Origin: an uncultured Alphaproteobacteria bacterium
GTDB lineage: Bacteria; Pseudomonadota; Alphaproteobacteria; Rhizobiales; Rhizobiaceae
Length of the DNA: 44,013 bases
Reading direction: 5' to 3'
Assembly (NCBI GenBank): GCA_929200315.1
Contig: CAKMZB010000001.1
Coordinates: 289,451 to 333,463 of the forward strand
Shown here: one piece after another, positions 35,902 through 43,485 of the stretch
Layout of the letters: each line of letters begins with the position of its first letter
How positions within the stretch are numbered: position 1 is the first letter of the stretch
Notes under the pieces: generated by a model
What the model was told of the DNA's origin: nothing
Database searches by the model: none
Seen by the model: only the letters and a program-made list of their open reading frames with translations
Position numbers and translations under genes: made by a program

Positions 35902-36388
35902 CGAGTTGGGTAATGCCGTGCCTGCAGGGAAGAGACTTGAACTGCGCAATCCCAAACGAGCAGACCTTTGGGCATGACGCCGTGGAGAAACTGGAGGACG
36001 GAAAGCTGTGCTTTCCTGCATCAAAGATGCCCATCCGTTCAGCCACCAGCCGGACACCCGACCTTCGTGCGCGGGCGATTTAGCGGGAATGGCGAGGGAT
36101 GCAAGGGGGAGGTGGAGGGCAGTGTGGCGAGCGGTACGGATTGCTGCGGCATCCCGGTCTAACTCAAGTTAAGTGAGAGTGATATTTTTGCGACCGTCAT
36201 TTGCGACACACAAAACATCGGGGTGTCAGCTTTCAATTTTACGCCGCAAAATGGATGATTTTTGCAATGGCTAATGGCAGCGCTGCGGACAAAATTGCCT
36301 CCATATCTGGCCTTAAAGAAGTTCTACTCTGGTCCTATCACACGTTAAGATGTTTACCCACTTTGGCTCATAGAAGATGGAGGCTCCT
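35902..36388. other. Intergenic region with repeat copy 2 and AT-rich stretch
   Basis: 487 bases without a credible gene. 35902-35992 is unique sequence after the acyltransferase, 35993-36115 is the second repeat copy, and 36160-36376 is distinctly AT-richer than the surroundings. The half-palindrome CTCAAGTTAA (36163-36172) recalls half of a SoxR box but lacks a proper second half. A 63-codon frame at 36201-36392 shows no protein-like features. Confidence 0.6.
35993..36115 (-). repeat. rpsF promoter-leader repeat, copy 2
   Basis: Second copy of the repeat at 34095-34217, same orientation, offset 1898 bases. The TTGCAT -35 (36099-36104) is kept and the -10 is weaker (TAAATC). Downstream on the minus strand there is no ribosomal gene; transcription would run antisense into the 3' end of the acyltransferase gene. 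The identical core includes the GCATCTTTGATGC hairpin. Confidence 0.85.
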
Positions 36389-36688
36389 GTGATACGATGG
36401 GTAGCTATTTTTAGAGATACCTCTGACATGCTTGATGTGAGGGCGCGAAAAGATTTGCGAGACGCACACGTGGCATACGCAAAAAAACATCCTGAATTGC
36501 TGATAGGTGGCGGTCTGAAGCCAGAACCGGACGAAGCTTTTTGTGGAGCGTTGTGGATTGTTGAGGCTGAAACAAAATCAGAAGTTGAAAAACTGATTTC
36601 CAATGACCCATTTTATTTTCCCAAGCATAGGACATTTGAAATTTTCACTTGGGGAAAACTTCTAGAGGATCAGACGACTACCCTGTAA
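36389..36688 (+). CDS. YciI family protein
   Basis: A 99-residue protein of the YciI/YCII fold (dimeric alpha-beta barrel): VIRWVAIFRDTSDML at the start, RDAHVAYAKKHPELLIGGGL in the middle and WIVEAETKSEVEKLISNDPF then KHRTFEIFTWGK at the end. Aspartate and histidine residues of the presumed active site are present. I prefer GTG at 36389 because GGAGG stands exactly five bases upstream; ATG at 36377 in the same frame would add four residues. Coding sequence is AT-rich relative to the window, suggesting recent acquisition. Function unknown; an enzymatic role is inferred from the family. Confidence 0.85.
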   Translation: MIRWVAIFRDTSDMLDVRARKDLRDAHVAYAKKHPELLIGGGLKPEPDEAFCGALWIVEAETKSEVEKLISNDPFYFPKHRTFEIFTWGKLLEDQTTTL

Positions 36689-37217
36689 CAACCTGTGTGA
36701 TGATCTTCGCGGAAATCGCATAGCTGAATGTACGGGGCATTTTCACCTGGAACGTCGCGTCGAGTAATCAAACTTATCCACGCCCTCACCGGCCATGTTA
36801 CTCTCCCCCCGTTCTTGCACACGGAACCGGGTGGATCATGACCGTCATCTTTCGCCGTGCGGGGCCGGTTCTTCCGTGACTGGGGGTGTAACGAACCCTA
36901 CGGGCGGAGCCACGATCCGATTGTGCCGTAACCTGGTTCGACCCCAGGGAATGTCCGGCATACCTGCCCATAGCAGCAATGTTATGTGGCTGGGATAGAG
37001 GATGGGGCGGGCAGCAGAACCGAGCGGGGCGTAAGGCGGGAGCCTTATCGCCGACAATACGGCATGCGGCTCACTCCTTTCGCCCCGCCGGTTTCATATC
37101 TGTGCCGCTCGCGCCTTCCGGCTGCCGCGGCTGGTGTGACGTGCGTCGCTGCGGCGTGCCGAGGATTTCGCTCGCGCGGATTTAGGGAATGGTGATCGTG
37201 AAATCAGAACTGTTATC
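36689..37217. other. Gene-poor region between YciI and MarR genes
   Basis: 529 bases without a credible protein-coding gene. 36689-36790 shows nothing clear. 36810-37075 is GC-rich and folds extensively (separate entry). 37076-37217 is GC-rich with no frame I can defend; short frames at 36979-37195 overlap one another and have no protein character. The stretch reads as remnant or structured RNA, not spacer alone. Confidence 0.55.
36818..37075 (+). ncRNA. Putative large structured RNA, possibly a group II intron remnant
   Basis: Several stems follow one another. CACGGAACCGG (36820-36830) pairs with 36865-36878 across a bulge and encloses ATGAC/GTCAT. GGGT/ACCC lies near 36886-36900. CCTGG/CCAGG with loop TTCGACC is at 36932-36948. 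CTGCCC near 36964 can pair with GGGCAG near 37010. GAGCC/GGCTC with inner GCCG/CGGC spans 37040-37072, 33 bases and so close in size to a group II domain V, though its loop is not GNRA. The style recalls domain I of bacterial group II introns, but no reverse transcriptase or clear intron end is seen. Identity is uncertain; strand is chosen arbitrarily from the apparent order. Confidence 0.35.
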
Positions 37218-37664
37218 TCAGGCCAACGTGTCTCCTGTTCCGGCAATCAAGCGGCGCAACATGGAGGCAAATTGATCCATCTCCTCGTGGTCGAAACGAT
37301 CGCTGAACATGTAGCCTGCCCGCTTTGTGAACGTCGCAAGCGCTTCAGATAGTTTTTCTCGTCCTGCATCAGTGGTCACCACGAATACCAGCCTGGCGTC
37401 CCGCTCATCGACCTCTCGACCAACGAGGCCGATCTTCTCCATAGGTGCGGCCATGCGCGTGATTGTGGAAGCACTGACGTGCATCCGCTTCGCCAAATCG
37501 ACCCGGGACAGTCGGTTTGCCGCAGAACGCTCGAGATGAAGCATGAGCAGAAACTCGTTCACAGATATTCCATGAACGGCTGAAAATTCAGCGGTCAGCG
37601 CGACCCGGAGGTCATCGGCGGCCTGGAGCAGGCGAAGCGCATTGGTTGTGTACAAATCAGCCAT
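37218..37664 (-). CDS. MarR-family transcriptional regulator
   Basis: A 148-residue dimeric winged-helix regulator. The DNA-binding part reads SVNEFLLMLHLERSAANRLS, then RVDLAKRMHVSASTITRMAAPMEKIGLV and the wing REVDERDARLVFVVTT, all typical of MarR. Helices at both ends form the dimer. It is transcribed away from the ABA4-like gene, and the 88 bases between them contain a highly symmetric palindrome that covers both promoters. Autoregulation and control of the neighbour are therefore likely; the ligand is unknown. Confidence 0.94.
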   Translation of the reverse strand: MADLYTTNALRLLQAADDLRVALTAEFSAVHGISVNEFLLMLHLERSAANRLSRVDLAKRMHVSASTITRMAAPMEKIGLVGREVDERDARLVFVVTTDAGREKLSEALATFTKRAGYMFSDRFDHEEMDQFASMLRRLIAGTGDTLA

Positions 37665-37670
37665 AAGAAA

Positions 37671-37716
37671 TATCTATTGCAAATCTCTTGCATATGCAAG
37701 CATCTTGCAATAAATT
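37671..37716. promoter_or_regulatory. Symmetric operator with divergent overlapping promoters
   Basis: CTTGCATATGCAAG (37687-37700) is a perfect palindrome. At four bases on each side stands TTGCAA, so 37676-37711 is symmetric in layout about a centre between 37693 and 37694. Rightward, TTGCAT (37688-37693), a 17-base spacer and TAAATT (37711-37716) form a promoter for the ABA4-like gene. Leftward, the mirror TTGCAT and TAGATA (37671-37676) at the same spacing would serve the MarR gene. One dimer at the centre would block both -35 elements. Confidence 0.75.
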
Positions 37717-37752
37717 AAACTCAACTTGTTCATTCCAAAGGCAATTTTCCAC

Positions 37753-38178
37753 ATGGATTTTGAAACCTTGTTCTCGATCGCAGGTATCACCGCGATGATA
37801 GGGTGGTTGCTTCTCCTGGTCTCGCCACTCATTCCGAAATGGTCAGGCCTGATTGCAGGGATGATCCTGCCAATCGTCCTATCCTTAGGCTATTTTGTTC
37901 TGCTGATTTTGCCGTCCTCCGGCGATGCTGGTGGTTTCGGTACCTTAGCAGAGGTGATGGAGCTGTTCTCCCATGAGCAAGCTGCCCTCGCGGGCTGGGT
38001 TCACTTTCTAGCCTTCGATCTTTTCATCGGCGCATGGGTTTGCCGCACGGCTCGCTCGGAAGGGGTCAGCTTCTGGTTTGTTGCGCCATGCCTGCCGGTG
38101 ATCTTTCTGTTCGGACCTGCGGGCCTACTTGTCTTCCAATTGATCCGTGCGGTTCGTGCTCGAAGAATGCAGGCGTGA
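37753..38178 (+). CDS. ABA4-like (DUF4281) membrane protein
   Basis: A 141-residue integral membrane protein with four hydrophobic helices: LFSIAGITAMIGWLLLLVSP, GLIAGMILPIVLSLGYFVLL, WVHFLAFDLFIGAWV and FLFGPAGLLVFQLIRAV. The GWVHFLAFDLFIGAWVCR motif and FLFGPAGLL are diagnostic of the ABA4/DUF4281 family, named for a plant neoxanthin synthesis protein; bacterial roles are unknown. I take ATG 37753 as start; TTG at 37726 is possible but lies closer to the promoter. It is divergent from, and probably controlled by, the MarR regulator. Confidence 0.87.
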   Translation: MDFETLFSIAGITAMIGWLLLLVSPLIPKWSGLIAGMILPIVLSLGYFVLLILPSSGDAGGFGTLAEVMELFSHEQAALAGWVHFLAFDLFIGAWVCRTARSEGVSFWFVAPCLPVIFLFGPAGLLVFQLIRAVRARRMQA

Positions 38179-38189
38179 GAGTTTTACGC

Positions 38190-39035
38190 TTAAGCCGCCA
38201 GCCGCAGCAAAATCACGCCGCCGACAATCGTCAAACCTGCGGTGATGCGACCGATGCCGACTTTTTCGCCGAAAAATAATGCTGCCAGCGCCAACCCAAA
38301 CAACACGCTGGTTTCCCGCAAAGCCGTCACCACGGCGATAGGAGCCTGGGTCATCGCCCAAACGGCAAGCGAATATGCGACGACGGAACCGGTGCCGCCA
38401 ATCCAAAAGGCAGGCTGAGCCGTCTCGCGGATTTCACGGATCAGGGTTGGCCGCCAGAAGAAGGACGAGATGATAAACATCAGTGAGTTGATTACCGATG
38501 CCCACAAAATGAAGCCGATACCGTTCTCGCTGGCCCGCGCGCCCAACCCATCGGCAAGGGAATAACCGGCAATGAAGATGCCTGTGCTGAGCGCTGCCAC
38601 CACGGCGTGCCCGTTTCGCAATCCATCCGCCTGTCTAACCAGCCCCAACCCAACCACACCAAGACAGACAAGGAAAATAGCAAGCCATTGCTGGCCAGAT
38701 AACGCGAGACCAAGAAAGAGTGAGGACACCAGGGCAACGAGGGCCGGTCCTGTGCCCCGGGCGATGGGATAGACCTGCGCGAAGTCGCCCAGCCGATAGG
38801 CTCGCATCAAAAATAGCTGATAGCCAGTGTGGAACACCACGGACGCCAAGATCCAGGGCCAGGCTTGCCAACCTGGTAGCGGGAAGATCGCTATGCCGAC
38901 GAGGCCGGGGAGCAGGTGCCCGGCAATGACGGCGGTCATGGAAACAACCTTGTCTCCGCCGTTCTTAACAAGCGCGTTCCAGCAGGCGTGAAGAAGTGCA
39001 GCCAGCATGACTGCAAGAAAGACAGTGGTGGTCAA
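38190..39035 (-). CDS. EamA/DMT family transporter
   Basis: A 281-residue inner-membrane protein with about ten hydrophobic helices in two EamA repeats. Marks include LHACWNALVKNGGDKV near the start, FQLFLMRAYRLGDFAQVYPIARGTGP-type loop residues, and GLALAALFFGEKVGIGRITAGL near the end. ARG-TGP and the ALRETSVLFG segment are typical of DMT members exporting or importing small metabolites. The substrate is not readable. The gene follows adenine deaminase with a four-base overlap, so a purine link is possible but only contextual. Its stop is 11 bases from the stop of the convergent ABA4-like gene. Confidence 0.9.
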   Translation of the reverse strand: MTTTVFLAVMLAALLHACWNALVKNGGDKVVSMTAVIAGHLLPGLVGIAIFPLPGWQAWPWILASVVFHTGYQLFLMRAYRLGDFAQVYPIARGTGPALVALVSSLFLGLALSGQQWLAIFLVCLGVVGLGLVRQADGLRNGHAVVAALSTGIFIAGYSLADGLGARASENGIGFILWASVINSLMFIISSFFWRPTLIREIRETAQPAFWIGGTGSVVAYSLAVWAMTQAPIAVVTALRETSVLFGLALAALFFGEKVGIGRITAGLTIVGGVILLRLAA

Positions 39036-40831
39036 AGGAAGAGGTCGACTTTCTCAAACGTGCGCACATCCACGAGGCCAACATCCGAAATGCGCAATTC
39101 CGGAATGACCACCAGCGCCAGTAGGGAATGCTGCATATAGGCGTTGTTCAGATTGCAGCCGCAGGCGGCCATGGCTTCCACCAGTTTTTCGGCCTTGGCG
39201 GCAACAATAGACGAAGGTTCATCCGACATCAGTCCAGCAATGGGCATTTCCACCATTGCTTTCTCTTCGCCGTCGGCAAACAGCGTCACGCCTCCGCCGA
39301 CTTCCCGCAGACGGTTGGCTGCCCGCGCCATATCCTCGCGGGACGTGCCGACGACAATCATGTGGTGGGAATCATGCGCCACAGTGGAGGCCATGGCGCA
39401 GGGCGTGTCGTAACCGAAGCCGGAGACGAAAGCGTTGACCACCTTGCCTGTAGCGTGGTGGCGCTCGACAAGGGCGATCTGGCAGGTGCCGTCTTCGCCT
39501 TCCACGAGCCCATCCCGCACCGGCAGGATCTGTTCCAAAGCCTTTGTGGGAGCCTGATTCTCGACAACACCGATGACGCGCGCGGTGACGGTTGCGGAAT
39601 TGTCCGGTGCGGAAATGGCGAAATCCTGTGCCGCCAGATCTCCCGCCATATTGACAGTGCCCTTGGCGGAGGCCGGGTAGGCATAAGATGGCAGGTTTAC
39701 CGCCATCGCCCCGTCTTCGGCGAGCTTCACGCCGCGCGACCAGACGCTGTCGATGGTGAGTTTGTTGAGATCGGAAACCAGAAGGAAATCGGCCGAACGG
39801 CCGGGTGTCACCGACCCAAGCTCCCGCTCCAGGCCGAAATGCTCGGCGGTGTTCAACGTTGCCATTTGGATCGCGATAACCGGATCCAGCCCGCAATCAA
39901 TGGCATGGCGGACAACTCGGTCCATATGGCCATCATTTACCAGCGTGCCGGAATGGCAATCATCGGTGCAGAGAATGAAATTGCGCGGATCGATGCCATC
40001 TTCGGTGACCGCCTTGATCTGCGCTTCCACGTCATACCAGGCCGATCCAAGGCGCAGCATCGCTTTCATCCCCTGCCGCACGCGGGCAATCGCGTCTTCC
40101 TTGCGGGTGCCTTCGTGATCATCGGCAGGCCCGCCGGCAACATAGCCGTGGAACATCTCATCCAGAACGGGAGAGGCGAAGTGCCCGCCGACGGTCTTGC
40201 CGGCCTCCATCGTTGCGGAGACCGCGCCGACCATGCGGTTGGAATTTGCCGCAACGCCCGGAAAGTCCATCACCTCACCAAGGCCGATGATGTTGGGCCA
40301 AGCCATCGCTTCGGCAATTTCTTCCGACCCAAGTTCGGCACCCGCATGTTCCAGCCCGGGTGCCGAGGGCACGCAGGACGGCATTTGCACATAGACGTTG
40401 GTGGGCATCGCTATTGCTTCATCGTGCATCAACCGCACGCCGGGCAGGCCGAGGACGTTTGCGATTTCGTGCGGATCGATGAACATTGACGTTGTGCCAT
40501 GGGGAATGACTGCGCGGCAGAATTCCGTCACCGTCACCATGCCACTCTCAACGTGCATGTGAGCGTCACACAGGCCGGGGACGATGTGGCGACCCTTGGC
40601 CTCAATCACCTGGGTTTCTTTGCCGATGCAGTGGGAGGCATCCGGTCCGCAATAGGCAAAGCGCCCGCCGCTCACTGCAATATCGGTGTCTGGTACGACC
40701 TCGCCAGAATGGACGTTGACCCAACGCGCACCTTTCACAACCAGGTCTGCCGCTTTGCGGCCAGTTGCCACGTCTACGAGCTGTCGGATCATGGCAGACC
40801 AAGGGGCGGGCTTGTCAAAGGGAAGGGGCAT
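39032..40831 (-). CDS. ade: Adenine deaminase
   Basis: The enzyme deaminates adenine to hypoxanthine in purine salvage. The 599-residue protein is an amidohydrolase: ADLVVKGARWVNVHSGEV (small beta domain), the metal-binding DAHMHVESGMV, HGTTSMFIDPHEIANVLG, ILCTDDCHSGTLVNDGHMD, and the C-terminal adenine deaminase domain with GFGYDTPCAMASTVAHDSHH. The start was set at ATG 40831 (MPLPFDKPAP). The frame is open to 41221 but that part is antisense to the ABC gene. Divergent from the Liv-type importer; the 148 bases between hold both promoters, with no motif I can assign. Confidence 0.95.
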   Translation of the reverse strand: MPLPFDKPAPWSAMIRQLVDVATGRKAADLVVKGARWVNVHSGEVVPDTDIAVSGGRFAYCGPDASHCIGKETQVIEAKGRHIVPGLCDAHMHVESGMVTVTEFCRAVIPHGTTSMFIDPHEIANVLGLPGVRLMHDEAIAMPTNVYVQMPSCVPSAPGLEHAGAELGSEEIAEAMAWPNIIGLGEVMDFPGVAANSNRMVGAVSATMEAGKTVGGHFASPVLDEMFHGYVAGGPADDHEGTRKEDAIARVRQGMKAMLRLGSAWYDVEAQIKAVTEDGIDPRNFILCTDDCHSGTLVNDGHMDRVVRHAIDCGLDPVIAIQMATLNTAEHFGLERELGSVTPGRSADFLLVSDLNKLTIDSVWSRGVKLAEDGAMAVNLPSYAYPASAKGTVNMAGDLAAQDFAISAPDNSATVTARVIGVVENQAPTKALEQILPVRDGLVEGEDGTCQIALVERHHATGKVVNAFVSGFGYDTPCAMASTVAHDSHHMIVVGTSREDMARAANRLREVGGGVTLFADGEEKAMVEMPIAGLMSDEPSSIVAAKAEKLVEAMAACGCNLNNAYMQHSLLALVVIPELRISDVGLVDVRTFEKVDLFL

Positions 40832-40979
40832 GGTGGGGTGAGTCCTTGTTGTGCAGCGTCTTGTGAACCGCCGCGTGAGTCGCGGCAAGGCTGTTGAAAG
40901 CCAGTTGAAAGGACGGGGCGCTTCGTCTAGGCAACCGCAAGCGCGGGCGGGGGGTCGGCGCATATGTGTGAGTGCGTCC

Positions 40980-41771
40980 ATGATCCGTGTTGAAGGGGTG
41001 TCCAAGCGGTTTGGCGGTGTGAAGGCCGTCGACAACGCGACCCTACACGTCGAAAAAGGCTCCATTACCGGCCTGATTGGTCCCAACGGCGCGGGTAAGA
41101 CAACGCTGTTCAACATCATTGCCGGTCTGCTGCCGCCCACCGAGGGGCGCATCGTTATTGATGGAGAGGATGTGACCGGCCTGCAGCCGCACCAGCTTTT
41201 TGGCAAAGGCGTGTTGCGCACGTTTCAGATTGCCCATGAATTTTCCAGCCTCACGGTGCTGGAAAACCTCATGATGGTGCCGCCGAACCAGGCTGGCGAA
41301 AAACTCATGAACACCTGGTTTCGCCGTGGCGCCGTTGCGCGTGAAGACGCCGCAATCCGTGACAAGGCGCTGGAGGTGATCGACTTCCTCAACCTTGGCC
41401 ATCTCACCAATGAAAAGGCTGGAAACCTTTCCGGCGGGCAAAAGAAGCTGCTGGAGCTTGGCCGCACCATGATGGTCGATGCCAAGGTTGTGCTGCTTGA
41501 TGAGGTCGGGGCAGGGGTGAATCGCACATTGCTTGGAGAGATCGGTACCGCGATCCAACGTCTTAACGAGGAGCGCGGTTATACCTTCTTTATGATTGAG
41601 CACGATATGCAGTTCATTGCCCGTATGTGCGCGCCGGTGATCGTTATGGCAGAGGGTTCGGTGCTTGCTCAAGGCTCGGCAGCCGAAGTGCAGGCCAATG
41701 AAGATGTGATCGAGGCTTATCTGGGCCGGGGTCTAAAGAACCGACGCGCGCCGAAGCCGGAGACTGCTTGA
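40980..41771 (+). CDS. livG: Liv-type ABC importer ATPase (LivG)
   Basis: A 263-residue ATPase of the branched-chain amino acid type importers. Walker A GPNGAGKTT is near residue 40, with the LivG-specific RTFQIAHEFSSLTVLENLMM Q-loop region, the signature LSGGQKK, Walker B VVLLDEVGAGVN and the H-loop MIEHDM. A helical insert FRRGAVAREDAAIRDKAL is normal for LivG. The start is ATG 40980; in-frame sequence upstream to 40851 is not protein-like. It forms one operon with livF, livH and livM. Substrate could be a branched-chain amino acid or another small molecule; the binding-protein gene is not in view. Confidence 0.93.
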   Translation: MIRVEGVSKRFGGVKAVDNATLHVEKGSITGLIGPNGAGKTTLFNIIAGLLPPTEGRIVIDGEDVTGLQPHQLFGKGVLRTFQIAHEFSSLTVLENLMMVPPNQAGEKLMNTWFRRGAVAREDAAIRDKALEVIDFLNLGHLTNEKAGNLSGGQKKLLELGRTMMVDAKVVLLDEVGAGVNRTLLGEIGTAIQRLNEERGYTFFMIEHDMQFIARMCAPVIVMAEGSVLAQGSAAEVQANEDVIEAYLGRGLKNRRAPKPETA

Positions 41772-42472
41772 TGCTGCTGTCGGCGGAGAACATGACGGGT
41801 GGCTATGGCGGGATGGATATCCTGAAGAGCTGTTCTGTTGGCGTTGAACGCGGCGAGATCGCCGTCATTGTCGGCCCGAATGGCGCGGGCAAATCCACTG
41901 CGATGAAGGCGGTGCTGGGTATGCTTGACCTGCGTGAAGGCGCGGTGACGCTCGATGGCAAGGACATCACCAAATTAAGCCCGCAGGATCGTATCGCTGC
42001 TGGCATGGCCTTTGTGCCGCAGACCTCCAACGTCTTCACCGGGATGAGTGTCCGGGAAAATCTGGAAATGGGCGCGTTCCTGCGCACGGATGATTTCAGC
42101 GTGACGATGGATGAGATTTTCGAATTGTTTCCAATTTTGAGTGAGAAGCAGGACCAGTTGGCGGGGGAACTTTCGGGTGGTCAGCGCCAGCAGGTTGCCG
42201 TCGGTCGGGCACTGATGACGCGTCCCAATGTGTTGCTGCTTGATGAGCCGACGGCTGGTGTCTCCCCCATCGTGATGGACGAGTTGTTCGATCGGATTCT
42301 CGAAATCCGCAACAAGGGGGTTGCCGTTTTGATGGTGGAACAGAATGCCCGCCAGGCCCTCGACATTGCCGACCGCGGCTATGTGCTTGTCACTGGCGAA
42401 AACCGCTTCACCGATACCGGTCAGGCCCTTCTGGACAATCCGGAAGTGCGTCGCAGCTTCCTAGGCGGGTAG
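41771..42472 (+). CDS. livF: Liv-type ABC importer ATPase (LivF)
   Basis: The second ATPase of the importer, 233 residues. It has Walker A GPNGAGKST, a Q-loop in FVPQTSNVFTGMSVRENLEM, signature LSGGQRQQVAVGRAL, Walker B VLLLDEPTAGVSP and an H-loop replaced by VEQN (MVEQNARQALDIADRGYVL), which is the normal LivF form. ATG 41771 shares one base with the livG stop (TGATG). A TTG one codon upstream is less likely. It is followed by livH after two bases. Confidence 0.94.
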   Translation: MLLSAENMTGGYGGMDILKSCSVGVERGEIAVIVGPNGAGKSTAMKAVLGMLDLREGAVTLDGKDITKLSPQDRIAAGMAFVPQTSNVFTGMSVRENLEMGAFLRTDDFSVTMDEIFELFPILSEKQDQLAGELSGGQRQQVAVGRALMTRPNVLLLDEPTAGVSPIVMDELFDRILEIRNKGVAVLMVEQNARQALDIADRGYVLVTGENRFTDTGQALLDNPEVRRSFLGG

Positions 42473-42474
42473 AT

Positions 42475-43485
42475 ATGGAAATTCTCAACGCCATCGTCCT
42501 CTTCACCAATTTCGTTGTGGTTCCGGCCCTTTCTTACGGCTCACAGCTCGCGCTTGGTGCGCTCGGGATCACGCTGATCTACGGCATTCTGCGCTTCGCC
42601 AATTTCGCTCACGGCGACACGATGGCCTTTGGCACAATGATCGTGATCTTGCTGACCTGGCTCTTGCAATCCTGGGGCATCAGCTTTGGTCCATTGCCAA
42701 CCGCGCTACTGGCGCTGCCTTTTGCGGTGGTGGCAACGGCGGCGATGGTGTTGGTGACGGATCGGCTGGTCTACGCCCACTACCGCCGAATCCGCGCGCC
42801 CTTCATCACCATGACCATGGCCTCCATCGGCGTGACGTTGGTGCTGAACGGTGTGGTGCGCTTCATCATCGGCACCGATGACCGCACCTTCTTTGACGGT
42901 GAACGTTTCATCATGAAAGCGCGGGAATTCAAGACCTGGTCGGGTCTCAACGAAGGCCTCGCCATCAAGTCCAGTCAGGCGCTGACGGTGGGCGTAGCGT
43001 TCATTTTGGTGGTTGTGCTGTTCTGGTTCCTCAATCGCACCCGTACGGGCAAATCCATGCGCGCTTTTTCCGACAATGAGGATCTGGCGCTACTCTCCGG
43101 CATCTCTCCGCGCAAGGTTGTGGCGGTTACGTGGATCATTGCCGGGGGCCTGGCGGCCATCGCTGGTACTCTTTACGGTCTGGACAAATCCTTTGGACCC
43201 TTCACGTATTTCCAACTCGTGTTGCCCATGTTTGCCGCCGCTATTGTCGGTGGTGTTGGCAATCCTTTGGGGGCGATTGTCGGTGGTTTCGTCGTGGCCT
43301 TTTCAGAAGTCATGCTGACCTATGCCTACAAGAAATTTGCGACCTATCTCGTGCCGCCGGAATGGGCGCCGGACGGGCTGCTGCAACTCCTGGGCACGGA
43401 CTACAAATTCGCGGTGTCCTTCTTTATCCTTGTTATCGTGCTGCTGGTGCGGCCGACCGGAATTTTGCGGGGTAAGGTGATATGA
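42475..43485 (+). CDS. livH: Liv-type ABC importer permease (LivH)
   Basis: A 336-residue inner-membrane permease with about eight hydrophobic helices. Marks of LivH are ALGALGITLIYGILRFANFAHG near residue 20-45 and the late coupling region DNEDLALLSGISPRKVVAVTW with GPFTYFQLVLPMFAAAIVGG. It should pair with LivM to form the translocation pore. The start ATG lies two bases after the livF stop. Its TGA overlaps the livM start as ATGA. Confidence 0.94.
   Translation: MEILNAIVLFTNFVVVPALSYGSQLALGALGITLIYGILRFANFAHGDTMAFGTMIVILLTWLLQSWGISFGPLPTALLALPFAVVATAAMVLVTDRLVYAHYRRIRAPFITMTMASIGVTLVLNGVVRFIIGTDDRTFFDGERFIMKAREFKTWSGLNEGLAIKSSQALTVGVAFILVVVLFWFLNRTRTGKSMRAFSDNEDLALLSGISPRKVVAVTWIIAGGLAAIAGTLYGLDKSFGPFTYFQLVLPMFAAAIVGGVGNPLGAIVGGFVVAFSEVMLTYAYKKFATYLVPPEWAPDGLLQLLGTDYKFAVSFFILVIVLLVRPTGILRGKVI

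Noticed and set aside
36162-36177. SoxR-box-like sequence CTCAAGTTAAGTGAG
   Set aside because: The left half matches a typical box but the right half is shortened and no SoxR or target gene with a 19-bp promoter spacing is present.
36932-36948. tRNA T-arm-like hairpin (CCTGG, TTCGACC, CCAGG)
   Set aside because: No matching acceptor stem, anticodon arm or D arm at the right distances on either strand. It is treated as part of the folded element.
39128-40489. 453-codon open frame antisense to adenine deaminase
   Set aside because: Composition and lack of motifs indicate an accidental frame. The deaminase on the other strand has all family motifs.
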